Assembly (NCBI GenBank): GCA_963832965.1
Contig: CAWHVW010000003.1
Span: 434,001 to 498,000 of the forward strand
Direction: 5' to 3'
DNA from: CAWACP01 sp963832965
GTDB taxonomy: Bacteria; Acidobacteriota; Terriglobia; Bryobacterales; Bryobacteraceae
DNA: 64,000 nucleotides
Positions 43,209-51,728 of the stretch are shown piece by piece; the first letter of the stretch is position 1; the number at the start of each line of letters is the position of its first letter. A model generated the notes under the pieces. It ran no database searches, was not told the origin of the DNA, and saw nothing but the letters and a program-made list of their open reading frames with translations. A program made the translations under genes and the position numbers.

Positions 43209-43955
43209 CTAGGGATGCGGAGACGCCGCTGGCGCGCTGATCGTCTTCTCAGCGGCTGCATCCTTCGACAAACGGTTCAGAATATTTGTAACGTAATCCT
43301 GTGTTTCCGGTATGTCCGGTACGCCGCCGCTCTGATCCACCTTCATATCCCCGGCGTTGTACGCGCTCAAGGCAAGCCTGGTATCGCCACCGTACTTATC
43401 CAGCAGCATTCTCAGCAACTTCGCTCCAGCGGTCACGTTCTGGGCGGGATCGAATGGATCGGCCACGTGAAACTCATCCGCCGTCGATGGCATGAGCTGC
43501 ATCAAGCCCTGCGCGCCTTTGAGGGAGATGGCGCACGGCTTGAAGCCCGATTCCTGCTCCATGACCGCATGAATCAGTTCAGCTTTCACTCCCTCTTGCT
43601 TTGCCGCGGTGTCCACCAGGGCGCTTACATCTTTCGCGGGCAAGGGGTCGCAGTCCGGCGGGGCCGCCGTAAGGAGGGCGGCAAAGTCCGCCGGCGCCGG
43701 CCAATCTACCGTGAAAAAGGAGGGCGGCGGGGTAACGCCTGGCGGCGTCGCAGAGGCGCCCGCGGGTGGTGCGCCGCCGGCGACCGGGACCCCGCTGGCC
43801 GGAACGGCCCCATGAGCCAAAGCTCCCGCCTCCTGTCGAACCGACTCCTTTTGTTTCTCGATAGAAGGCTGCATGGCTGCCCGAATGGCGTCAGGATCCT
43901 GGGCGTTCGCTACGAAACAGGCCAGCAGCCCGACCGCGGAAGATACCAATCGCAC
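43209..43955 (-). CDS. Exported lytic transglycosylase (SLT domain)
   Basis: A 248-residue protein. I chose the GTG at 43955: a GGA-type Shine-Dalgarno lies a few bases upstream and the N-terminus RLVSSAVGLLACFVANAQ is a signal peptide. An ATG at 44072 gives 39 extra residues that run across the divergent ZIP gene start and look non-coding. After a Pro/Ala-rich linker the SLT domain has ELIHAVMEQESGFKPCAIS (catalytic Glu), GAQGLMQLMPSTADEFHV and DPAQNVTAGAKLLRMLLDKY, and LALSAYNAGDMKV with the typical N-A-G. It cleaves peptidoglycan glycan strands in the periplasm. Confidence 0.88.
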   Translation of the reverse strand: MRLVSSAVGLLACFVANAQDPDAIRAAMQPSIEKQKESVRQEAGALAHGAVPASGVPVAGGAPPAGASATPPGVTPPPSFFTVDWPAPADFAALLTAAPPDCDPLPAKDVSALVDTAAKQEGVKAELIHAVMEQESGFKPCAISLKGAQGLMQLMPSTADEFHVADPFDPAQNVTAGAKLLRMLLDKYGGDTRLALSAYNAGDMKVDQSGGVPDIPETQDYVTNILNRLSKDAAAEKTISAPAASPHP

Positions 43956-44023
43956 AATCTTCCATCGGCAGTCCCAACTCCGCGCTGCATACCGCCAGTG
44001 GGGAGAAGACCAGTAATACCCTG

Positions 44024-44749
44024 ATGTTACAGTGGACGTTACACCTCGTGCAGCAGCTCGTCCCAGTCGCATTCATTTTCGGTCTTGGTCTGACTGGGGC
44101 CTTGTTGGGCATGTGGCTGGAGCGGATTCCGCGGGTGTCCCGGATCATGCTCCTGCTGAGCGGCGGTTTGCTGGTGACCATCTCCTTGATTCTGGTGGCG
44201 CCGGAGTTGTCCGAGCAGTATGGATGGACCGGGGGTTTGCTCTGGATGGCGCTGGGTTTCGCAGTGTTGTGGCTCGTGAACCGCTACGTGTACCCGCTTT
44301 GCCCGTCGTGCGCGCACAACCACAATCACGCCGCCTGCCCGGCTCCCCTGCATGGGTTCGCCGCGCCACTGGTGCTCGCTTCGGGCCTGCACAGCTTCAT
44401 GGATGGCTGGAGTCTGGTGGCGAGCCGGCAGGGGCCGTCCCAGGCGCTTCAAGCGGCCTTCCTGCTCGGAATCACCCTGCACAAGCTGCCGGAAGGTCTG
44501 GCGCTGGGGGCGATACTTCAGGCGTCGCTCCTCTCCAGGTGGCGAGTGGCGGGCGGAGCGGCGCTGGCTCAATTTATGACGGTAGTCGGAGGCGCGGTGG
44601 CGCTGTGGCTGGCGCCGTTTGCCGGCGGCCGATGGTCCGGGGTGTTCCTCGGACTTGCCGGGGGCACTTTCCTGTATCTCGGGTATCACACGCTGGAGGC
44701 GGAGTGGGAGCGGCGTGCCGCCGCCCGAGGCATCCCCTCACATCGTTGA
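44024..44749 (+). CDS. ZIP-family metal transporter
   Basis: A 241-residue inner-membrane protein with about seven to eight helices. The His-rich loop CPSCAHNHNHAACP resembles the cytoplasmic metal-binding loop of ZIP transporters. LASGLHSFMDGWSL and GITLHKLPEGLALGAIL hold the helix 4 and helix 5 metal-binding residues (H-S-x-x-D and H-K-x-P-E-G). Substrate is probably Zn2+, Fe2+ or a related divalent cation. It diverges from the lytic transglycosylase gene with a 68-base gap holding both promoters. Confidence 0.9.
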   Translation: MLQWTLHLVQQLVPVAFIFGLGLTGALLGMWLERIPRVSRIMLLLSGGLLVTISLILVAPELSEQYGWTGGLLWMALGFAVLWLVNRYVYPLCPSCAHNHNHAACPAPLHGFAAPLVLASGLHSFMDGWSLVASRQGPSQALQAAFLLGITLHKLPEGLALGAILQASLLSRWRVAGGAALAQFMTVVGGAVALWLAPFAGGRWSGVFLGLAGGTFLYLGYHTLEAEWERRAAARGIPSHR

Positions 44750-44773
44750 CAGAGTGGGTGTCGCCGTCCGCAA

Positions 44774-46012
44774 TCAATGCGCCGGCACAAAGCAACTGTT
44801 TTTCCTGCCTGGCTGCGGGTCCCAGATAATAGTGTGGCCCACGCTGGCGGCGGCCTGCTCGGCGGTCCAGCGGGCATAGGGAAAACACAGCACGCGAACC
44901 GGCCCTGAGGTCTGGCGCGCGGCTTCTATGAGCTGGTCGGTGGACGCGGCACGCTCCTGGAACTGCCGCCGTTTCTTTGTCCACAGTATGCCCAGGTTGA
45001 GTGCGAACACGGCAATCACGCAGCAAGCCACCACGGTCCGGGGTGTTGTCCTGCGTAGCGCCTCATAGCCGGCGGCCACCAGCCAGGCAAGCCCCAGGCT
45101 CGCCAGGTACGTTTGACGGCTGGGCACTCGCAGCATGTAGGTGAGGAAGCAAAAGGGCAGAAGCGCGATAGCCATCCACGCCAGACAAAAGGCAACCAGA
45201 CCCCGGTATTCAAGGAAGCGCCGCCAGAGCAGCATAGCCAGGCCGGCGAATCCTACGGGAAACAGCAGGCGCCAGTAACTGTTGGCCAGCACCAGCAGAA
45301 AGGGCGCATGCAAGGAAAAGCTGCCATCTCCCATGCGCGCGTTGTTCTGTGAAGGCAGCAGGCTCACCACCACCACGGCGCCTGCAAGGAGTACGAATGG
45401 AATAAGACCGGCCATACCGCGCGCCATCATCGGCCGGCGTTCGAAAATCACCGGCAACACGAACAGCGCCGCGAAGATCACCGCGGACTCCTTCGACACA
45501 AGAGCCGCGGCGAACAGCACCAGGGCAACGGCGTATCGCCACCACCCCCGCGTTCTAAGCCAATGTGTCCACAGCACAAAGGCGCCCACGCCACAGATAA
45601 ACGCCAGCAGCTCCATGGAAGCCGAGATCCACATGACGGCCTCCTGATGTCCCTCATAGATCGCAAAGAAGGCCGCGGCGGGCAGGGCGAGCCGCGGTCC
45701 GGCCAGCGGCCAGGCGCCCAGCGCATACACCAGCCAGGTGGCCACAATGTGCAGCCCCACGCTGGCAACATAGAACGGCAGCGGGTGGAAACCGAAGAGC
45801 CGGTCCAGGGCGTAGCTGAGTTCGAACCATGTAAAGCGAAAGCGAAAAGGGGGACTGTGCGCGATGAGAGCCCAGCCCGACGGCGGCCCGTAGAGGCGGG
45901 AGAGAGCGATCTGGCCGTAATCGTCGGAGATGAACGGCTGGGTGAAGACGGGCCAGTAGGAGATGACGCACAGAGCTGCGAGTAAGGCCAGCGCGGTGAG
46001 GACCCTTCGCAT
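44774..46012 (-). CDS. GT-C-like polytopic membrane protein
   Basis: A 412-residue membrane protein with about ten or more helices. The first exported loop starts FTQPFISDDYGQIALSRLYG, where the paired Asp and the position after helix 1 are as in GT39/PMT-type (dolichyl- or polyprenyl-phosphate-mannose) transferases. AFFAIYEGHQEAVMWISASM resembles the following loops of that superfamily. The C-terminal 70 residues are hydrophilic (RVLCFPYARWTAEQAAAS). I cannot name an acceptor. It converges on the ZIP gene with 24 bases between. Confidence 0.7.
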   Translation of the reverse strand: MRRVLTALALLAALCVISYWPVFTQPFISDDYGQIALSRLYGPPSGWALIAHSPPFRFRFTWFELSYALDRLFGFHPLPFYVASVGLHIVATWLVYALGAWPLAGPRLALPAAAFFAIYEGHQEAVMWISASMELLAFICGVGAFVLWTHWLRTRGWWRYAVALVLFAAALVSKESAVIFAALFVLPVIFERRPMMARGMAGLIPFVLLAGAVVVVSLLPSQNNARMGDGSFSLHAPFLLVLANSYWRLLFPVGFAGLAMLLWRRFLEYRGLVAFCLAWMAIALLPFCFLTYMLRVPSRQTYLASLGLAWLVAAGYEALRRTTPRTVVACCVIAVFALNLGILWTKKRRQFQERAASTDQLIEAARQTSGPVRVLCFPYARWTAEQAAASVGHTIIWDPQPGRKNSCFVPAH

Positions 46013-46105
46013 TCAGTTCTGATTGTATACACCCTCGCGCAAACAGGTCCGCAGCCGGTATAGTGGAACTTGGTTTCAACGCGGCCGCGCGCCGCAACCC
46101 CAGTG

Positions 46106-47142
46106 ATGGCATCCAGAAAACAGATCAGTTACCGGGACGCCGGTGTCAACATCGACGAGGCCGACCGTGCCGTCAGCCTCATCAGGAAGCACGCGCGAAC
46201 CACCTTTACGCCAGGCGTGCTCACCGACATTGGTTCCTTCGGCGCGGGATTTCAGATTGCCGGCTTCAAGCAGCCGGTGCTCATCAGTTCCGCCGACGGC
46301 GTTGGCACCAAGCTGAAAATCGCCTTCCTTACGGGGCGCCACGACACCATCGGCGAAGATCTGGTGAACCATTGCGTGAACGACATCGCGGTGCAGGGAG
46401 CCCGGCCGCTCTTCTTCCTCGACTATTTCGCCGTGGGCCGCCTCCAGGCCGACATCGCCGGGCAGGTGATTGGAGGGGTGGCGCGGGGCTGCGCCCACAA
46501 CGATTGCGCGCTCATCGGCGGCGAGACGGCGGAAATGCCCGGCCTTTACGCGCCCGGCGAATACGATCTGGCCGGATTCATCGTCGGCGTCGTCGAACGC
46601 CGCGCCATGCTCACCAGTGCGACCATTCACGCGGGTGACGTCCTGCTGGGCTTGCCCTCCCATGGCCTGCATACCAATGGCTATTCGCTGGCCCGCAAGC
46701 TGCTGTTCGAAGTGGCCGGCTACCATCCTGGGCAGGCGCTGCCCTATGACAAGAAGTTGACCATCGCCGACGAACTCCTCAAGGTCCACGCCAGCTACCT
46801 TCGTCCCATTCGTGCTCTGTTGGACACTAACCTCCTCAAAGGCGCCGCCCACATCACCGGCGGCGGCATCACCGATAACACTCCGCGCGTTCTTCCGAAG
46901 GGACTGGCCGCGCAGATTCAAAGCCGCAGCTGGCGCGTCCCACCCATCTTTGATTTGCTGCGCGAGATCGGGCACGTTCCGCTCGATGATTTCCGCCGCA
47001 CCTTCAACCTCGGCATCGGTATGATCCTAGTAGTCTCGAAGCGCAATCTCACCAAAGCCGCCGACATTCTGGATCGGTTGGATGAGAAATACTACGAGAT
47101 TGGCACCGTAGTGGAATCACAGCGCTCGCGCGTGATCTGGAA

Positions 47143-47146
<4 letters not shown>
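46106..47146 (+). CDS. purM: Phosphoribosylformylglycinamidine cyclo-ligase
   Basis: A 346-residue ATP-dependent enzyme of purine synthesis that closes FGAM to AIR. The N-terminus ISYRDAGVNIDEADRAVSLI, DGVGTKLKIAFLTGRHDTIG, VNDIAVQGARPLFFLDYFAVG and IGGETAEMPGLYAPGEYDLAG are diagnostic. HGLHTNGYSLARKLLFE and GGGITDNTPRVLPKGL complete the family. I chose the ATG at 46106; a TTG at 46070 opens 12 codons earlier. Its stop overlaps the purN start (ATGA), so purM-purN are coupled. Confidence 0.97.
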
Positions 47147-47745
<599 letters not shown>

Positions 47746-47754
47746 CACCGGAAC

Positions 47755-48114
47755 TCACGCGTTGACCCGGTCGCCATGGCTCGGTGGCTGGCTGGTCACG
47801 ATCATGCGCACGGGACCGGCACTCTGATTCAGCGCCTGATGCCGTTGGCCTGGCGGAATCTCGATTCCTTCACCGGCGTGAAGAACAACCTGTTCAGTCT
47901 CGATTGCAAGGGTCAACTCGCCTTGCAGAACGAAGAAGAACTGCCGTGCGCGCACGTGTAAGTGCCGGACTTCCTGGGTGCCCGCGGGCATAAGTTCTTC
48001 AATAATACTGAGTTCCGGCGTCTTCACCAGGTGCCACCCATCGCAGTCGGTTCCATGAGGACCTCCCCATTTGTAGTGCTCCGCCGATTCTGCCCTGACA
48101 ATTTGAATGGACAT
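47755..48114 (-). CDS. Cupin-domain protein
   Basis: A 119-residue protein with the two cupin motifs: EVRHLHVRARQFFFVLQGEL (motif 1 with H-x-H and a Gly near the end) and GIEIPPGQRHQALNQSAGPV (motif 2 with P-x-x-x-H). It likely binds Fe, Mn or Zn; the enzyme activity, if any, is unknown. I chose the ATG at 48114; a longer frame upstream runs through the PAP2 gene. It overlaps the PAP2 stop by one base (TGATG), the last of a three-gene minus-strand chain. Confidence 0.8.
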   Translation of the reverse strand: MSIQIVRAESAEHYKWGGPHGTDCDGWHLVKTPELSIIEELMPAGTQEVRHLHVRARQFFFVLQGELTLAIETEQVVLHAGEGIEIPPGQRHQALNQSAGPVRMIVTSQPPSHGDRVNA

Positions 48115-48749
48115 CAGTACTTGACTCCCGCCGCTGATCGATGGAGCAATACGGTCATCCAGCCAATCGTCGCGCCCAAAAACAAACCCGCGATGACATC
48201 GGATATCCAGTGTCCGTTGGTAACGATGACCGCGATACACAGGAACGCCGCAAGCAACACGCTGGCTGGCCGCCCGCGTGGAGCGACAGGCCAGACCGTC
48301 GCTACAATTGCCGCGGAGATCGTCGCCGTGCCTGAGGGGAACGAGGTCCAATGCGGCCCTGCATGTATAAGCCTGAACCCATAGAGGTGATCCTCAACGT
48401 AAGTCGGATCTGGCCACCCCCGGCCAAAAATCTCTTTGAAGACAAACTCTGCCGCCAGTGCCCAAACGGCGCTCCACGAGCAGATCAGCGGCTTTGACGT
48501 CCAGCCGGCAAGCTGCCGCCCGGAGAGCACCCAGCATCCCGAGCCCAGCAGGAAAAACAGCGCCGCCACCGGGACCACCTCGAATGGAGCGAGAAGACGG
48601 CCTATCCATTCCCACACCCCGGTATGCCGAACATGCATATTGAAGAATTCGGCGGCTGGCCGGTCGACATACATCACGCACACCACCACGGCAATCACGC
48701 ACACCGATAGCGCATACTGCCAGCGGCGAAATTCGGAGCGATGGATCAT
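48114..48749 (-). CDS. PAP2-like membrane phosphatase with unusual active site
   Basis: A 211-residue protein with about five helices and a PAP2 layout. Motif 1 is FKEIFGRGWPDP (Lys and Arg present). Motif 2, usually P-S-G-H, is F-P-S-G-T-A here, so the general-acid His is replaced by Thr. Motif 3 keeps the H-x-x-x-D nucleophile (NGHWISDVIAGLF), but the Arg usually about six residues before the His is not visible. It may be a lipid phosphatase with altered chemistry or a non-catalytic relative. The ATG at 48749 overlaps the nucleoside hydrolase stop (ATGA), and its stop overlaps the cupin start. Confidence 0.8.
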   Translation of the reverse strand: MIHRSEFRRWQYALSVCVIAVVVCVMYVDRPAAEFFNMHVRHTGVWEWIGRLLAPFEVVPVAALFFLLGSGCWVLSGRQLAGWTSKPLICSWSAVWALAAEFVFKEIFGRGWPDPTYVEDHLYGFRLIHAGPHWTSFPSGTATISAAIVATVWPVAPRGRPASVLLAAFLCIAVIVTNGHWISDVIAGLFLGATIGWMTVLLHRSAAGVKY

Positions 48750-49693
48750 CGTCGGCGCAACCGGGCCAGCCGCCCAATTACCAGGTCGAAATAGGCTTCG
48801 GCATTCAAATGGCGAAGTAAGAGCACGTTGGGTATCCTGCCGGTCACTCCCCACCAATCCACAACCGTCATTCCCCGCGTGAGCGCGCTCGAGCACTCCA
48901 CCTCGATGTTCACTTTTCTTCCCGAGAAGATTTCTGGCGCCAGCAGATACGCAATAACCGTTGCATCGTGCAGAGGCCCACCCTCCCATCCGTACTTGCG
49001 CTCATCGAAGATCTTGTTGAACTTCAGCAGATGGTAGAAGGCCTCACCTACCGGGGTGCCAATGCTGCGGAGTTTCTCCAGCCGGGCTTGCGTCGTCAAA
49101 GCCAGGTGCGTGCAATCCAAAGGGATCATCGTGATGGGGGTGCCGCATCCGAGCACCCGAGCAGCCGCTTCCGGGTCCACATAAACGTTGAACTCCGCGG
49201 CCGGCGTGATATTCCCTCCCTCGGAGAACGCTCCACCCATCATGACGATTTCTTTCAAGTGCCCGGCCAGCCGCGGTTCCTTTGCCATGGCCAGTGCAAT
49301 ATTGGTGAGCGGCGCCAGGCAGCATAGTGTGACCTCACCCCGTGGCCTGCGCATCACCAGATCCACAATGGCATCGGGCGCAAATCCCGCGGCGAGAGGG
49401 GTGGCCGGGTCCGGCAAGTCGTATCCATCAAAGCCAGTCTTGCCGTGTACCTCTTCCGCGGTCACCAGGGGCCGCAGTAATGGCGCCGCGGCCCCTGCAT
49501 AAACCGGTATCTCCATTCGCCCGGCCAGCTCCAGGGCTTTGCGGGCATTCTTCGAGGTAAGGTGCACCGGAACATTTCCCGCGACGGTTGTTACCGCGAG
49601 CACGTCCAGTTCTTCCGGGGAAGCCAGAGCCGTCAATATCGCGACCGCATCGTCGGGCGAAGGATCAGTGTCGATGATGATGGGACGGGGCAT
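48746..49693 (-). CDS. Nucleoside hydrolase
   Basis: A 315-residue inosine-uridine-preferring hydrolase. The N-terminal RPIIIDTDPSPDDAVAILTA carries the Ca2+-binding D-T-D-P-x-x-D-D-A motif (Ser replaces the usual Gly). LAVTTVAGNVPVHLTSKNAR, VMMGGAFSEGGNITPAAEFN and DPEAAARVLGCGTPITMIPL hold further substrate-site residues, and GPLHDATVIAYLLAPEIF supplies the late Asp. It cleaves N-ribosidic bonds in purine or pyrimidine salvage. It starts a chain with PAP2 and cupin genes, sharing four and one base overlaps. Confidence 0.93.
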   Translation of the reverse strand: MPRPIIIDTDPSPDDAVAILTALASPEELDVLAVTTVAGNVPVHLTSKNARKALELAGRMEIPVYAGAAAPLLRPLVTAEEVHGKTGFDGYDLPDPATPLAAGFAPDAIVDLVMRRPRGEVTLCCLAPLTNIALAMAKEPRLAGHLKEIVMMGGAFSEGGNITPAAEFNVYVDPEAAARVLGCGTPITMIPLDCTHLALTTQARLEKLRSIGTPVGEAFYHLLKFNKIFDERKYGWEGGPLHDATVIAYLLAPEIFSGRKVNIEVECSSALTRGMTVVDWWGVTGRIPNVLLLRHLNAEAYFDLVIGRLARLRRR

Positions 49694-49740
49694 GCAATCC
49701 CGACATTATGGCAGCGCGGCGCCGCTCGAGCGGAGTGCAG

Positions 49741-50811
49741 TCAACGGGACAATCCTCGCCCGCTCACCAGGTACAGCGCGAAGCTCCCAAGCCAGTGCCC
49801 TCCTTCATAGTGCTCGCTGCGTATGCTTTCGAGGCCCGCCTGACGCAGCCTGCCCGCCAGCGCCATCAGAGGCGCTCGCCGATCATCGTCCGCGGGAAGT
49901 CCTGACACAATCCCCTCCAGCATCCACGCGCGGCTGAGGTTGAGGCCGGCCAGGTGGTAGAGCTTGCCGTCGGTAAAGTCGACGACGCGCGTCGGTTCCA
50001 TGTCCACGCGCGGCAGAAACGCGCGGAACCAAAGCGCAAACTCGGCGGGCTGCAGGATGCGCCGCACCACATCGGCTTCGGCAAGGCAGGGCGAGAGAAA
50101 ATCCTCGCCCGAAGGCTCGTACGCGAGCGGGCAAGCGGTGTCCTTCAAATAGTAATCCCGCACGCGCGATTCCAGCAGCAGCGCGAACCCGGTGTCCCCC
50201 GTTCCGCGCGCGTAATCCAGCATCAAACCAAGCGCGAACGCCGTGTTGTTGTGTTCGCCCACTCGAATCGGATACGCCAGCTTCGGCAGCCAGCCCGAAA
50301 CCCGTACAACCGCCGCCTGCTCCAATGGGCGCAGCGTAGCCGACCACTGCTGCAACTGCGGGTCGTCGCTCTCGGCCAGTTCGGCGCCCAGTTGCAACAG
50401 CCACGCCAGACCGTAGGGACGCTCGAAAGCGTTGCGGCCGTCGCCGTTGAGATACTTCACCTCCCGCGCAATGTGAGCCTCGGTGATGCTCTGCCCTACT
50501 GCCTGGCGCGCCTGGGCGGCGAAGGGCGCTTGCGGAAACAGCCGGATCAATCGAACCAGCAGCCAGTGTCCGTGAACCGAGGAATGCCAGTCGTAACATC
50601 CGTAGAACGCGGGCGTAAGGTCGCGCGGGGGCTTCACATCGGCATCGGAATTCAGCGAGTGCGCAATCTTGTTGGGGTATTCTTTGTGGACGCAATCGAG
50701 CGCGAGCCGCGCGAATCGAGTGGCTTGCGCCAGGTTGAAATCGGAGTCAGCCATGAGGCTCGTGCAGAGCAGAAGACCCATCCGAACCGCGAGGGTTACG
50801 GAGCGGGCCAT
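49741..50811 (-). CDS. DUF2891-family protein
   Basis: A 356-residue protein, possibly with an N-terminal export signal (SVTLAVRMGLLLCTSLM). FYGCYDWHSSVHGHWLLVRL is a hallmark of DUF2891 (W-H-S-S-V-H-G-H). It is followed by an alpha-helical, probably (alpha/alpha)6-like barrel (FERPYGLAWLLQLGAELAES, YPIRVGEHNNTAFALGLMLD, LSPCLAEADVVRRIL). The fold suggests a glycan-acting enzyme, but no activity is established for the family. It lies five bases downstream of the VirB10-like gene, probably in one transcript. Confidence 0.85.
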   Translation of the reverse strand: MARSVTLAVRMGLLLCTSLMADSDFNLAQATRFARLALDCVHKEYPNKIAHSLNSDADVKPPRDLTPAFYGCYDWHSSVHGHWLLVRLIRLFPQAPFAAQARQAVGQSITEAHIAREVKYLNGDGRNAFERPYGLAWLLQLGAELAESDDPQLQQWSATLRPLEQAAVVRVSGWLPKLAYPIRVGEHNNTAFALGLMLDYARGTGDTGFALLLESRVRDYYLKDTACPLAYEPSGEDFLSPCLAEADVVRRILQPAEFALWFRAFLPRVDMEPTRVVDFTDGKLYHLAGLNLSRAWMLEGIVSGLPADDDRRAPLMALAGRLRQAGLESIRSEHYEGGHWLGSFALYLVSGRGLSR

Positions 50812-50816
50812 GCCAT

Positions 50817-51635
50817 TCAGAATGGCCAGCGGCTGGCGCGCGAATTTTTCTCGCTGGGCGCGGGACCGGGACCGTTGCCTACGCCGGACCCGCCCGAATA
50901 TGCTTTGCTGAAGTCCAACTCGCTGTCTTGAAAGCCGATCGGACGGTCCAGCACCATTTCCATCGTGGTGCCCCGAGCCAGCACGGCATCGGGTCCCCGC
51001 GTCACCAGCACGCCGATGAGACCCGCCGTCGCGCCCGCCGCGGCGCCGATTCCAGCGCCCATGCCGGGACGCCCGGCGGCAATCCCCCCGGCCACTGCGC
51101 CGATCGAAGCGCCGCTGGCGGCGGTTTCTCCGATCGTGCGGACGTCGCCGGATTTATTCCCTTCGCTCTTAACCGACCCCTCTTTCCGGTCGAGATCTTC
51201 ACTGGCGCGCCCATCCAGGCTGCCGATGGTGGCGCGGAAATCGCGCGTGACGCCGTTCGGCAGCGTGAGTGAGTCGAAGCGGATGTAAAACTCGCCGCGC
51301 CCTTTCACCCGCCCCGGCCGCGTCACCTTGGTCACGGTACCCGCCACGTAGCTGCCCACCGGGATCACCATCTTGCCGCGCAGGACCACAGGGAACACCG
51401 TTTCCAGGTACACTCGATCGCCCTCGGTGGAGTTCTTCGTGCTGACGCTGTTGATAAGACTCAGCGGTATTTTGGTGCCCGGATCGACCACATAGTCCGG
51501 CTTAGCGACCGGTGCCGGCGCAGTTGGAGCGAGATTCGTGGGAGGGGCGGCGTTCGGCGCCGGAGCAGCAGGCTGCTCCTGGCCGGACAACCCAAGAACC
51601 GCGAGTGCAAATCCTCCAATAAAGCGGTGAGTCAT
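50817..51635 (-). CDS. Exported VirB10/TrbI-like beta-domain protein
   Basis: A 272-residue protein with a signal peptide (MTHRFIGGFALAVLGLSG) and a Pro/Ala-rich linker. Then DYVVDPGTKIPLSLINSVST, VVLRGKMVIPVGSYVAGTVT and GRGEFYIRFDSLTLPNGVTR form a beta domain like the C-terminal part of VirB10/TrbI (P-x-G-x-x-x-x-G patterns). A glycine-rich helix (GASIGAVAGGIAAGRPGMGA) and an Asn/Gly-rich tail follow. No type IV secretion genes are near, so this is probably a solitary family member of unknown function. It sits upstream of the DUF2891 gene. Confidence 0.7.
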   Translation of the reverse strand: MTHRFIGGFALAVLGLSGQEQPAAPAPNAAPPTNLAPTAPAPVAKPDYVVDPGTKIPLSLINSVSTKNSTEGDRVYLETVFPVVLRGKMVIPVGSYVAGTVTKVTRPGRVKGRGEFYIRFDSLTLPNGVTRDFRATIGSLDGRASEDLDRKEGSVKSEGNKSGDVRTIGETAASGASIGAVAGGIAAGRPGMGAGIGAAAGATAGLIGVLVTRGPDAVLARGTTMEMVLDRPIGFQDSELDFSKAYSGGSGVGNGPGPAPSEKNSRASRWPF

Positions 51636-51728
51636 GACGAATATCTCGTTCTTTCCAGTGTACTGCTATTAAACGCGGCGCGATGGCGCCCGGTTGCGTC
51701 GAGGTGGATTACACTACAATGACCCTTC

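Noticed and set aside
49954..50931. 325-codon plus-strand frame opposite the DUF2891 gene
   Set aside because: It is antisense to a recognisable DUF2891 protein and is dominated by Arg/Gln.
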